From Thereva unica (taxonomy: Eukaryota > Arthropoda > Insecta > Diptera > Therevidae): a stretch of DNA of 64,000 bases. A program made the translations under genes and the position numbers. Below, in pieces: positions 32,931-42,509 of the stretch. The notes beneath the pieces are model-generated. The model saw only the letters and a program-made list of their open reading frames with translations. It was not told the DNA's origin and did not search any database. The first letter of the stretch is position 1. Each line of letters starts with the position of its first letter. The stretch spans positions 165,864,516 to 165,928,515 of the forward strand of contig OX465281.1 in NCBI GenBank assembly GCA_949987705.1. Reading direction: 5' to 3'.

Positions 32931-33196
32931 GTGCGTTGTCTGCCAGTCAGTTACTTTTTATACAATAGAAAAAAAGTAAAGAAAAAAAATCCCCTTGCAA
33001 CTTATTGAACCCCATTTCACCCCCTTCAACCCTTTTTTTCTCCATAAAAAGTAGCCTATGTCCGTCTCCAAGGTCTAAACTATGTCTGTAGCAAATTTCA
33101 TCAAAATCGGTTTAGTGGTTTAGGCGTGAAAGCATAACAGACAGACAGACAGACAGACAGACAGAGTTACTTTCGCATTTATAATATTAGTAAGGA
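32931..33196. repeat. element Y 3'-type tail with (CAGA)n run
   Basis: Follows the satellite. It contains a short purine-rich tract, GCAAATTTCATCAAAATCGG, seven CAGA/ACAG units (33137-33165) and TTTATAATATTAGTAAGGAT. I recall similar tails on dispersed insect repeats, but class and exact end are uncertain. Confidence 0.5.
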
Positions 33197-33823
33197 TTAT
33201 TCGCGCCCCCGTACTTGGAAATTTCTCAGTTTTCCACATTTTGGTCCGCCATATTGGATCCGCCATTTTGAATTTTGCATTTCTGACCCCAAATTCGAAA
33301 TCAGCACCCCAAAAAACCTTTAAAGACCAATTGTTTAGGCTCCTACTCATCACCTTGAATTTTGTCCAGCTAAATCGGCATTTTTTCCCAGTGTGCGGCG
33401 TGGTACTCACTGGTTCCAGCGATGGTAGCGATGGTCGATGAAAAGTGATGAACCCGGGGGTTATTGCCGGCAACTTCCTAGTTGCTGAGTAACGCATTTC
33501 CTAAGAATTTGTTGACCTAATTCCGTTCACCGGCTATTTGCTGATTCTTGCAGCCACGGGTTGTTCACCGTTGAATTGGAACGTTGAGCATTTTGGGCCG
33601 CCTTGAAATATCTGTATTTCAAAGAGAGAGAAAAATACTAATTAGATGAGGTTATCTGGCTGGAATTTCCTCCGAACCACAATAGCTTCCTAGTGCAAGG
33701 AGTTATTTGATGGGCGCCCCGACTCGCCCTAGATTAGGAATATAGATAAAGGATATGGGAAGGAGATGAATTTGTTTCTGGATAAGAGGTAGAAAAATGC
33801 AATGCAAGTTGGTTTATGCTTTA
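33197..33823. other. spacer, no gene recognised
   Basis: It contains CCGCCATATTGGATCCGCC and CCCAAATTCGAAATCAGCACC, a dispersed-repeat motif also seen near 19469. From ~33500 it probably includes the 3' non-coding end of the decayed minus-strand Gypsy element, but I could not find a matching LTR pair. Confidence 0.4.
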
Positions 33824-34712
33824 CTAGTTAGTGATGGATATATGTATTTTTGTTTGGCGTTGAAGTGAGTCTAATGTTATGGTGCTGCTACTCAACTCTC
33901 GAACACCATTTGTAGGACGTTCGTTGGGCACCTCTGCTGCTTGTTGAGGTGACTCAGTGCATACCGACGTCAATTGTATGTTTGGTTCTTGATGAGATTG
34001 TCGCAAGTCTTTATGCACCAGATATGTGGTAAGTGTGTTACACGTTGCTGCAAGTAGCCACCAGCTTTTTCCTCGGATTGTGGAGATGAGTTTGGCGTTG
34101 ATAACTACCCTTACGAGATATTTAACTAAGCGTATTATGAGCCATAGTCCAATGAATCCGGCAGATACTTGACCTAAAGTTGAGAATATCGACCAGGTTT
34201 GAAATAGATATTCCGATAGTTGAGTAAAATGGTGATTGTAGAAGAGGTATAGAATGTTGATTTCCTGTTGATCTATGTCGTGTCCAACTAAGGCCTTAGT
34301 AACGATGTTCTCAATTGCTTGACGTTCTGAAGGGTACATTATTTGCTTTCGTAGATCATTGGCACTTTCATAAGAATATATACCAGATTTAATCAATTCA
34401 TGAGGATCATTATATTTCCACGGAATATCTTCTGGGTGACTCTAATCGATGGATTTGTGGCGAAAATCCATACCAGGTTCCGTGTAGAAAATACGTTGAG
34501 GTAAGGGTTGACGAGCAAGGTATCTCCGTATCAAATTCTTGTAGCAGATGTGTTATCGGTGTGATGAAGAAGCTTCGATTTTGATATATGACGGGGAGCT
34601 CGCTAAAACACAGTTCGGATTTTCTGATTATTACTTCGACTGCTAGACATTTGATGAGGTAGAGGACTTCTCCTCTTAATATGGCAGTGTATCCTGGGTC
34701 TTTCATTCTCAT
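33824..34712 (-). pseudogene. envelope-like glycoprotein remnant (two frames)
   Basis: Two consecutive minus-strand frames (34410-34712 and 33824-34396) look like one protein broken by a shift near 34430. The first has scattered cysteines and aromatic residues like an ectodomain. The second has a ~25-residue hydrophobic membrane segment (FIGLWLIIRLVKYLV region) followed by a basic, then Ser/Thr-rich tail, as in the C-terminus of a class of viral glycoproteins. It lies directly after the integrase remnant, the usual env position. The segment before the membrane span reminds me of chuvirus-type glycoproteins captured by insect retroelements rather than baculovirus-F-type Gypsy Env, but this is from memory. 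The N-terminal part, including any signal peptide, is missing. Confidence 0.5.
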
Positions 34713-34773
34713 GAAAGCAAATTCTGTGGGATGTTGATACGCTGCGACAAGCTGGGTTTTTAAGAACTCCTTT

Positions 34774-35109
34774 TCAAGTTCTCCTCTTCAGGAGATTAAG
34801 GTAGAGTGTCTGGATTTGCGCATTTTGCGGCCTGTCAATGGATATTGACTTGGTTGTGCCGTTCAATTTGACGACGAAGTGTTTTCGTAATCGTTTGATT
34901 ACTTCATATGGGCCCTCGTATGGAGGTTCGAAAGGTTTTCGAACTCTGTCGACACGTATGAAAACGTAGTCGAGCTCGGCTGGTGAGCATTGTAAGTCGG
35001 TCTTAATTGCGGTAGTAGGTAGTCCGAATTCGATGAGTGCCGAGTAATTTGGCAACTTCATTGAACAGTTTCGATTCGAACTGCGTACCTTGATCGGTTG
35101 TGATCTCAA
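34774..35109 (-). pseudogene. Gypsy integrase C-terminal remnant (second Gypsy element)
   Basis: The frame contains CSPAELDYVFIRVDRVRKP and EPPYEGPYEVIKRLRKHFVV, the barrel-like integrase C-terminal domain of 17.6/mdg-type Gypsy elements. The first ~30 codons are out of frame: another frame there encodes the TDQGTQF motif of the DDE core. Most of the core after that motif has been deleted. Confidence 0.75.
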
Positions 35110-36410
35110 GAGGTACGCGAATCGTGGGACAAATTCAGTGACAATTTTCTTGCCACTGTTGAAGCTGAGATATCCCGAATTGGGTATGCTTCAGGCCATC
35201 GCGTGAATCTATCGACTATCGTTAAGATATAAGAGTATCCACGAGATGGGGGTAGGGGTCCCACTATATCCATATGGGTATGGTCAAATCTATTATTTGG
35301 AAGCTTGAAAGCTTCAAATGGAGATTTGGTATGTCGTGAAACCTTGGACTTTTGGCAACCTAGGCATGATCGAGACCACTCATTGCAGTCTTTATTGATC
35401 GATGGCCAGAAGTATTTCTTGGTAACGGCTCGTCTTGTAGCACGGATACCAGGGTGAGAGAGACTATGTTCGGAGTTGAACGCTAGTCTCCGTAAGGAAA
35501 TGGGTATGTAAGGCCTAGGAATGCCTATACTAGTTTCACACCACACCTGATGGGCGGTGAATGGTATTGGTGTGAGAACTAATTTTACCCGTGAGCCGTT
35601 GCTGGGGTGCTCTTTTAGAGACTTCAACTCTGTGTCACCTTGTCGAGCCTGAGCCAGTGTAGGCAGGTCGAAGGTGACCGAGTCGACGTTGTCGGTTGCT
35701 AGTGAGCGCGACAAGTAGTCGGCGACAACGTTTTGTTTACCAGACACATGTCTGATGTCTGTGGTAAACTGAGAGATTAGACCCAAATGTCTGGTCTGAC
35801 GAGGGGATCGTTCGGTGTTTTTGTGAAGGGCGCGAACCAGTGGTTTGTGATCAGTATAGACCACGAAATTGCGTCCTTCAACGAAATAACGGAAGTGTTT
35901 GATCGCTGCATAGATTGCGAGGAGTTCGCGATCGAATGCAGAGTACTTCCGTTCGGTTGGTGACAGCTTTTTGGAATAAAAAGCTAGAGGTTGCCACCGA
36001 TGACCGTTGAATTGTTCCAAAACACCTCCAATTGCATAATCAGAGGCGTCAGTCGTAAGACTGTATTTTGCATCCTCGATTGGATGGTTCAGCAGAGTTG
36101 CTTCAGCCATCGAGGTTTTCACCTTGAGGAATGCCGCCTGACATTCTGCTGGCCAGTCAAAAACTTTATTGGCACGTGAGCGGTTGAGAAGGTTTCTCAA
36201 ATGCTCGTTTATAGGCACCAACTGTTCAGCCAATTTTGGGATAAATCGGTGATAGAAATTCACCATTCCCAAAAACTTCTGGATCGATTTGACAGAAGTT
36301 GGAGGTGCGAGATCAACGATAGCCTGAACCCGTTCGGAGGATGGAAGTATTCCATCCTTTGTGATGCGGTGGCTTAGAAACACGGTGATGCGGTGGCACC
36401 AAAAACGCAT
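35106..36410 (-). pseudogene. Gypsy RT end, RNase H and integrase N-terminal part
   Basis: It reads FLGMVNFYHRFIPKLAEQL (RT thumb), then RNase H (TTDASDYAIGGVLEQFNG, KYSAFDRELLAIYAAIKHF, FVVYTDHKPL). Next come the connector with KQNVVADYLSR, the integrase zinc finger (EHSLSHPGIRATRRAV ... CLGCQKSK) and the first core aspartate (HMDIVGPLPPSRGYSYILTI). It ends out of frame at 35106, before the second catalytic aspartate. The upstream junction with the RT frame (36374-36410) contains a 13-bp micro-duplication (GCCACCGCATCAC on the minus strand) that shifts the frame. The lineage resembles Drosophila 17.6/opus-type Gypsy elements. Confidence 0.85.
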
Positions 36411-37172
36411 TTCTCTAGCTTGATGATTAAACCGAAACTATCGAGGCGTTTAAAGAGCTCTTCAAGGTGAACGATATGTTCATCCTCGGTTTTACTGGCG
36501 ATAAGTATATCGTCCAAGTATACATAAACGAAGTCGAGATCTCTAGTAACTTCATTTATGAACCTTTGAAAGGTTTGTGCTGCATTTCGTAAGCCGAATG
36601 GCATACGTGTAAACTCATAAAGGCCGAATGGCGTAATGAGTGCAGTCTTATGCACGTCTTCTGGGGCGATTGGTATGTGATGGTATGCACGTACCAAGTC
36701 AACCTTCGAAAAATATGTGCAGCCGTGAAGATTCACGGAGAAATTCTGTATATGCGGGATCGGATATCTATCCGGCACAGTGACAGCATTAAGGCGACGG
36801 TAGTCGCCGCATGGCCTCCAATCATGTGAGTCCCGTTTAGGGGGGGGGGGACGACGAAGGTCGACAAATCCCTAATTGGACCATATGGTCGAACTCTAAC
36901 TTTGCCACCTTCAGTCTCTCCGGATGGAGTCGCCGAGCGGTGACAAATGGTAATTGCCCTTTAGTTACAATGTGGTGTTGCACATTGTGTTTAACCGGAA
37001 GGTTAAAATTGGGCGGTTTTGTTAACGAAGCATACTTCGTTAATAGCTCTTTGTATATACCAATAACTCGGCATGGAAATGTTTCGGGGTTGTAGTCGAC
37101 GGTAGCGCACACGTTAATTCGAAACTTCGTGCGCTTGTCGACTAAATGCCGATATTCAAAATCGACGGACAA
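36374..37172 (-). pseudogene. Gypsy reverse transcriptase (second Gypsy element), broken
   Basis: The first part (36837-37172) covers the RT N-terminus ([40 protein letters not shown]). It is cut at a run of ten G on the plus strand (36840-36849), where codons are missing. The frame resumes with [49 protein letters not shown] and the catalytic [11 protein letters not shown]. The catalytic aspartates remain, but frames are broken at both ends. Confidence 0.85.
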
Positions 37173-37553
37173 TTAGAACTTCGTTAAGAAGTCTGCCCCG
37201 ATAATGGCTTTAGTGGTGTCGGCTATGATAAAGTTGTAAACATATCGTCGGCGTAAGCCGAGTTCAAGTTCAAGCAACTTTGTGCCGAAAGTTCGGATCA
37301 GTGATCCGTTGGCCGCGTACAGAAGGACGTTCGGGCTACCGTTATAGGCCGGAAACGCCTTGGCGGGAGCAATTGAAACGTCAGAGCCCGAATCAATCAG
37401 AAAGTCCATCCGATCTTGGTGTCTCTGACGAATAAACGATATGAGCGGCTGGTTATATGCGCGCTCATTACGATCCCCTGCCCCTTTAGTTTTTTGAGGG
37501 GTGGCGGTGGCCTCTTTTTCGCCGGCTTGGCTTGGCCACCGTTGTAATTGCAA
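37173..37553 (-). pseudogene. Gypsy protease remnant (second Gypsy element)
   Basis: It contains DRMDFLIDSGSDVSI with the catalytic D-S-G, a flap-like segment (NVLLYAANGSLIRTFGTKLL) and IIADTTKAIIGADFL, typical of retropepsin. It stops at 37173 and the RT frame begins one base later in another frame. Upstream residues (from 37553) belong to the gag-protease linker. The fold looks complete. Confidence 0.8.
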
Positions 37554-37559
37554 GGGGCT

Positions 37560-38397
37560 TTGCAGCTGCGTGCTTCACTACCGTAACGGTAGTGGTAATA
37601 GCATAAGCTACCCCTGGCTTGGTTGGCCCCTTGTGGCCGATTGGCCGAGGGCTGTCGAGAGCCGCCCTGTCGATTGGCAGGTGTTCGGCTTCTCGGCTTC
37701 CGCGGATTGCGGTCAAGCTTATCTAGCCGGGCCGGGCCGTCAGCCTATTGATGGCGCTTTGTAGCGCCACCAATGTGGGCTCCGTTTTGGCAGGTGTTGC
37801 GTGGACGGCGGACGCGTATGAGGCGCCTCCATGTGGCAGCACCTCCCATACCTTGTCCGCCGTGGCAGCCAGCCCGGCTAGGGTTTGGTCAGAAGAGGTG
37901 GCCAACGTGATCTGGATGGCCTGTATAAGCTTACGCTCCCACAGGTTCCGGATCAGATCATCGTTGACCGCCGACGACCCGCCCGCTAGTGCCTTGAGAG
38001 CCTGGAGAAACTCAGAAGGTTTTCTGTCTCCAGGCTCTTGCACTGATAGCAGCTGCTAGAGGCGGCGCTTCTCTGAAGTGCCGTATTTCTCGAGCAGATA
38101 CTGCTTGATCTCCTCGTAGGAGGAAGTGGCGAAGTTTACGGTGCTAAGCCGCACCGCCGTCACCGCCTCTTCTGGCAATGCGGCCATAACATTGTAAACT
38201 TTTACTCTGTCCGATCTGCAGCCCGCCACCTGGAACATTATGTCTACCTGGTAAAACCAGGAGGCGGGCTGGTGTACCCAGAACTTGGGAATATCGAATT
38301 TTGTCATTTTAACGCCGTCGACTTCCGAAGTTCCGGGCTTTGGCTCTTCTTGGTGACCCTCCCTTACGTCCATAAGATTATCTTGTGATAATGACAT
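37560..38397 (-). pseudogene. Gypsy gag remnant (second Gypsy element)
   Basis: It starts MSLSQDNLMDVREGHQEEPK. The capsid region has FDIPKFWVHQPASWFYQVDI and SYEEIKQYLLEKYGTSE, a typical insect Gypsy Gag. An in-frame TAG at 38056-38058 interrupts it; the same frame continues VQEPGDRKPSEFLQALKALA to 37723. A zinc-knuckle-like segment (CYYHYRYGSEARSC) then appears in a shifted frame near 37560-37620. The local base composition is GC-richer than its neighbours. Confidence 0.82.
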
Positions 38398-38590
38398 TTT
38401 GATAGCAAAAAAAAAAAATAAACCAAATTAAAAAGAAATCAACGAAACTTTTTTAAATCGAGTGGGCAAGGGTCACGAATCGGTACAACAACGGATTAAA
38501 TTATAACAAAAACCCGATTAAAATTGTGGAAATTTTATCAAGAAAGAAAAAAAAAAAAAAAAATATGTATATATATATATATATATATAT
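38398..38590. other. A-rich spacer and (TA)n tract
   Basis: A-rich leader of the Gypsy gag (38398-38560) with no primer-binding site or LTR recognised, then a TA microsatellite (about 38568-38592) at the border of Helentron copy 1. Confidence 0.6.
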
Positions 38591-38784
38591 ATCTATATCT
38601 ATAAAAATCTCGTGTCACAGTGTTTGTTACCGTACTCCTCCGAAACGGGTTGACCAATTTGCATGAAATTTTTTGTGTATATTTGGTAGGTCTGAGAATA
38701 GGTCGTAGGCTATTTTTTATACCTTTAACCAAAAAAACAGCTGCAAAATCCAAACAAAAATGGTAATTTTAGGAATTTTCACTT

Positions 38785-38931
38785 CATTTTAGTTTCAATA
38801 GCTTCATGGCCTACCTATTGTTTGACAAATGTAAAATTGTCATTAAATTGAATCATTACATTTAATGAAAATTTCAAATTTACGCAGCTGTCAAACAATA
38901 GGTAGGCCATGACGCTATTGAAACTAAAATG
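38785..38931. repeat. palindromic module inside the Helentron
   Basis: CATTTTAGTTTCAATAGC at 38785 continues to TTTGACA at 38827 and is repeated inverted at 38889-38931, giving two 43-bp arms with very few mismatches around a ~60-bp loop. It directly precedes the first minisatellite unit and also occurs in copies 2 (~52370-52515) and 3 (~53363-53510). It may be a tiny MITE captured before amplification or a structural element of the Helentron. Confidence 0.7.
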
Positions 38932-40592
38932 ATCCATTGCGGCCGTCTCAAGAGGGCGGTGTACCACTTTCTTCACAACCACATCGACATGGGTATCAAA
39001 TGAAAGGGTATGATAAGTAGAATACAATAAGCAATGTAGTATACAAAATATATCTTTAGATCCATGGCGGCCGTCTCAAGAGGGCGGGGTACCACTTTCT
39101 TCACAACCACCTCGACATGGGTATCAAATGAAAGGGTATGATAAGTAGAATACAATAAGCAATGTAGTATACAAAATATATCTTTAGATCCATGGCGGCC
39201 GTCTCAAGAGGCCGGATTACCACTTTCTTCACAACCACCTCAACATGGGTATCAAATAAAGGGTATGTTAAGGAGAATACAATAAGCAATGTAGTATACA
39301 AAATATATCTTTAGATCCATTGCGGCCGTCTCAAGAGGGCGGGGAACCACTTTCTTCACAACCACCTCGACATGGGTATCAAATGAAAGGGTATGATAAG
39401 TAGAATACAATAAGCAATGTAGTATACAAAATATATCTTTAGATCCATGGCGGCCGTCTCAATAGGCCGAATTACCACTTTCTTCACAACCACCTCGAAA
39501 TGGGTATCAAATGAAAGGGTATGATAAGTAGAATACAATAAGCAATGTAGTATACAAAATATATCTTTAGATCCATGGCGGCCGTCTCAAGAGGGCGGGG
39601 TACCACTTTCTTCACAACCACCTCGACATGGGTATCAAATGAAAGGGTATGATAAGTAGAATACAATAAGCAATGTAGTATACAAAATATATCTTTAGAT
39701 CCATGGCGGCCGTCTCAAGAGGGCGGGGTACCACTTTCTTCACAACCACCTCGACATGGGTATCAAATGAAAGGGTATGATAAGTAGAATACAATAAGCA
39801 ATGTAGTATACAAAATATATATTTAGATCCATGGCGGCCGTCTCAAGAGGCCGGATTACCACTTTCTTCACAACCACCTCAACATGGGTATCAAATGAAA
39901 GGGTATGTTAAGTAGAATATAATAAGCAATGTAGTATACAAAATATATCTTTAGATCCATGGCGGCCGTCTCAAGAGGGCGGGGTACCACTTTCTTCACA
40001 ACCACCTCGACATGGGTATCAAATGAAAGGGTATGATAAGTAGAATACAATAAGCAATGTAGTATACAAAATATATCTTTAGATCCATGGCGGCCGTCTC
40101 AAGAGGCCGGATTGCCACTTTCTTCACAACCACCTCAACATGGGTATCAAATAAAGGGTATGTTAAGGAGAATACAATAAGCAATGTAGTATACAAAATA
40201 TATCTTTAGATCCATTGCGGCCGTCTCAAGAGGGCGGGGAACCACTTTCTTCACAACCACCTCGACATGGGTATCAAATGAAAGGGTATGATAAGTAGAA
40301 TACAATAAGCAATGTAGTATACAAAATATATCTTTAGATCCATGGCGGCCGTCTCAATAGGCCGAATTACCACTTTCTTCACAACCACCTCGAAATGGGT
40401 ATCAAATGAAAGGGTATGATAAGTAGAATACAATAAGCAATGTAGTATACAAAATATATCTTTAGATCCATGGCGGCCGTCTAAAGAGGCCGGATTACCA
40501 CTTTCTTCACAATCCCCTCAACATGGGTATCAAATGAAAGGGTATGATAAGTAGAATACAATAAGCAATGTAGTAGACTCAATATACCGATT
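38932..40592 (+). repeat. 128-bp minisatellite of Helentron copy 1
   Basis: About 13 units of 127-128 bp, each starting ATCCATGGCGGCCGTCTCAA and containing CACTTTCTTCACAACCACCT and GGGTATCAAATGAAAGGGTA. Two subtypes (GAGGGCGGGGTACC and GAGGCCGGATTACC) alternate. Blocks 39050-39480 and 39950-40380 are near copies of each other, suggesting a multi-unit duplication. Confidence 0.85.
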
Positions 40593-40738
40593 CATGGCGG
40601 CCGACGCAAGACCCATGTTCTTTGAGGCATTTCATCTGTGTAAAATTCATATCTCGAAAAATATTAAGTCAATGGATGGTTTTTATTGTTTACTATTGAC
40701 TTATGGGTGCAGCGTAGGCGCACCGGGTCCCAGCTAGT

Positions 40739-40759
40739 ATATATATATATATATATATA
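40739..40759. repeat. (TA)n tract between Helentron 1 and hAT
   Basis: Pure TA repeat. With the tract at 47555 it supplies the TATATATA copies that would be the 8-bp hAT target duplication. Confidence 0.8.
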
Positions 40760-40774
40760 CAGGCCCAGGAAGAG

Positions 40775-41672
40775 GGGGGCAAGAGGGTCGTTTGACATGG
40801 GCCTCCGAATTTAGGGGGCCTCCATAATATGTAGCAAGATCATAATAAAGTTATAGATGACAATAAAATAAGAGTTCTTTGAAATAAATCAGTCGATTTA
40901 AGTATAATTGATCGATTGAATGTGTCAGTGAGAAAATTTTCAATTGCGAGGATAATTTAACAAATCATTTTTAATATCTCAATATAATTCAAAATCTTAT
41001 AATATCTTTTCCGGAACAATGTCAATTAACTCGAAAAGCAATTAAATTGTGAAAAGAGCCTTGGACTGACTGTCAAATTTCCTTGGAAAAGCAATAAAAA
41101 CGTGAAAACGTCCTAGATTTTTGGCCAAATTGCCGAAATCATAAAAGTTTGGTATGGTCAGATCTGGAGTTAATATCGTAAATATGGAATCCGTTTTTAT
41201 GGTATTTTACTAATCTTTATTAAAATTTGTCTATGACAACACCATTTGAAGCCTTCACCATTAAAGCTTCCTTTCATAGTTTCACGTAGGGCAATAAAAA
41301 TAGTTCTAAAATACTGAATACTGCCGATACAAACACATTTACATTTAGAAATCAAATTTTCAGAAATTTTTTTTTGTGCAGTGTGAATCCAAATACATAC
41401 GTTGACTTGAAAATTTTAGAGAATAATTTAAAATAGTGGTAGGTGTTGCATCGCTTCAATTTTTTATATAATATAAAAATTTATTAAATAGTAGTTTATT
41501 AACAGTAAGTTTAAAGTGTTGCTAAAAGTATTTTAGTTAAGTGCATCTAGTAAATTGAAATTTATAATTAAATTTTTTAAACTACATAAATTTAACGGTA
41601 ATTTTTTTGGTTTATCTTTTATTATTGATAATAAATAAAAAAATAAATCAGGTCGGGGTCGGTTATTAAAAC
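40775..41672 (+). other. hAT 5' non-coding region
   Basis: About 900 bp of AT-rich DNA between the left TIR and the transposase start. No conserved protein or RNA was recognised. It probably holds the transposase promoter. Confidence 0.6.
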
Positions 41673-42509
41673 ATGAAGAGAACTTTTGAAAGTGGTGCTA
41701 GTAAAAGGCAAAAGAAAAGGCGTGTGGAGACGGCTATTAAAAATCTAAAACCGATTTCACATTTTTTCAATAAGGACTCCTCAAATCAGACGGAAAGACA
41801 TGACATATTTTATAAAGAAAATTTTACAGAGAATGTAGTTAGTGAAATAGAATTATCAGATGAAAATAGTCAATCAAACAATATGGAAAACGATTGCGAA
41901 ATTGAAGCAAATCCATTGAATACTGAAACATTGACGTTGTCTGATATTGGAATGCTAAATAAAAATAACCCGGCTCAAATGAAATCATTTATGAAAATTA
42001 CTCGGTTTGAAATTCCAAAAAATATTTCAAAAGACGCCAACAACCGTCGATTTCCATATTCGTTACTTTCAAAGAAACTTGCAAATGGAGAATCGTGTGA
42101 TAGAGACTGGATTTGCTGGAGCGTCCAAAACCAATCAATTTATTGTGCTCCATGTTACATTTTGAACAACAACAACAAACAATTGTCTTATTTAACAGAA
42201 AAACTGGGATACGGCATCAAAAATGGTTGGAAGAAGTTGTACGACCGGATACCATCTCACGAAAACTCTATTTTGCACAAGGAAATGTGTATTTCATGGA
42301 AAAGTGCGCAAAAGGCAGCTTTGGCTGATTGTGGATTAGACAACTTGCTGGTAAACGAAATTAAAAATGAAACAACATATTGGAAAAAGCTTTTGACACG
42401 TTTTCTTGATATAATATTTTTTCTATCCGAGAGAGGACTAGCATTTTTCGGATCTAATGAGCGCTTAGGGAACCCATCGAATGGAAATTTTCTTGGCTTA
42501 GTTGAACTT
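41673..42509 (+). pseudogene. hAT transposase, N-terminal part (TTF zinc finger)
   Basis: 279 codons from ATG at 41673 (MKRTFESGASKRQKKRRVET), with a basic, NLS-like start and an acidic linker. A TTF/BED-like zinc finger region follows (~100-180): RFPYSLLSKKLANGESCDRD and WICWSVQNQSIYCAPCYIL. The beginning of the DUF4371-type core has KAALADCGLDNLLVN and FLSERGLAFFGSNERLG. This is the architecture of ZMYM1-like hAT proteins. The frame runs on to 42740 only by reading through the LINE 5' end, so residues after ~279 are not transposase. The sequence resumes exactly at 45802 (GLVEL followed by LSKYDAVLSEH). Confidence 0.85.

Larger units (their letters stand above)
19509..33196 (-). mobile_element. 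element Y, copy 2 (inverted relative to copy 1), interrupted
   Basis: It starts ACTAGCATAAAACCCGCGTG, the reverse complement of the end of copy 1, and runs through the ~353-bp unique segment into the 117-bp satellite. After the nested insertion at 21358-32264 the satellite resumes, then gives way to a tail (32931-33196) with a (CAGA)n run and TTTATAATATTAGTAAGG. The tail resembles the ends of repeats I remember as widespread in insect genomes (GCAAATTTCATCAAAATCGG, then ACAGACAGACAG), but I cannot verify that here. No protein is encoded, so the copy must be non-autonomous. The strand label only marks orientation relative to copy 1. Confidence 0.6.
38591..40738 (+). mobile_element. Helentron/DINE-like non-autonomous Helitron, copy 1
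   Basis: The 5' part has AAAATCTCGTGTCACAGTG, ACTCCTCCGAAACGGGTTGA and GGTAGGTCTGAGAATAGG, motifs I associate with insect Helentron/DINE-type elements. The 3' end is a short hairpin region (GTGCAGCGTAGGCGCAC) followed by CCGGGTCCCAGCTAGT, i.e. a Helitron CTAGT end, then a TA tract. The centre is a ~128-bp minisatellite of about 13 units, as is usual for DINEs. It encodes no Rep/helicase. It sits between TA microsatellites. Copies 2 and 3 share both ends. Short frames inside are products of the tandem repeat and are not genes. Confidence 0.7.

Noticed and set aside
33120..33497. 125-codon minus-strand frame with SVCLSVCL end
   Set aside because: The terminal residues come from the CAGA microsatellite; the rest is dispersed repeat sequence.
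38815..40433. Series of 60-70-codon minus-strand frames at 127-128-bp spacing
   Set aside because: They are the same frame of the Helentron minisatellite repeated in each unit; spacing and sequence follow the repeat, with no family resemblance and no independent conservation.
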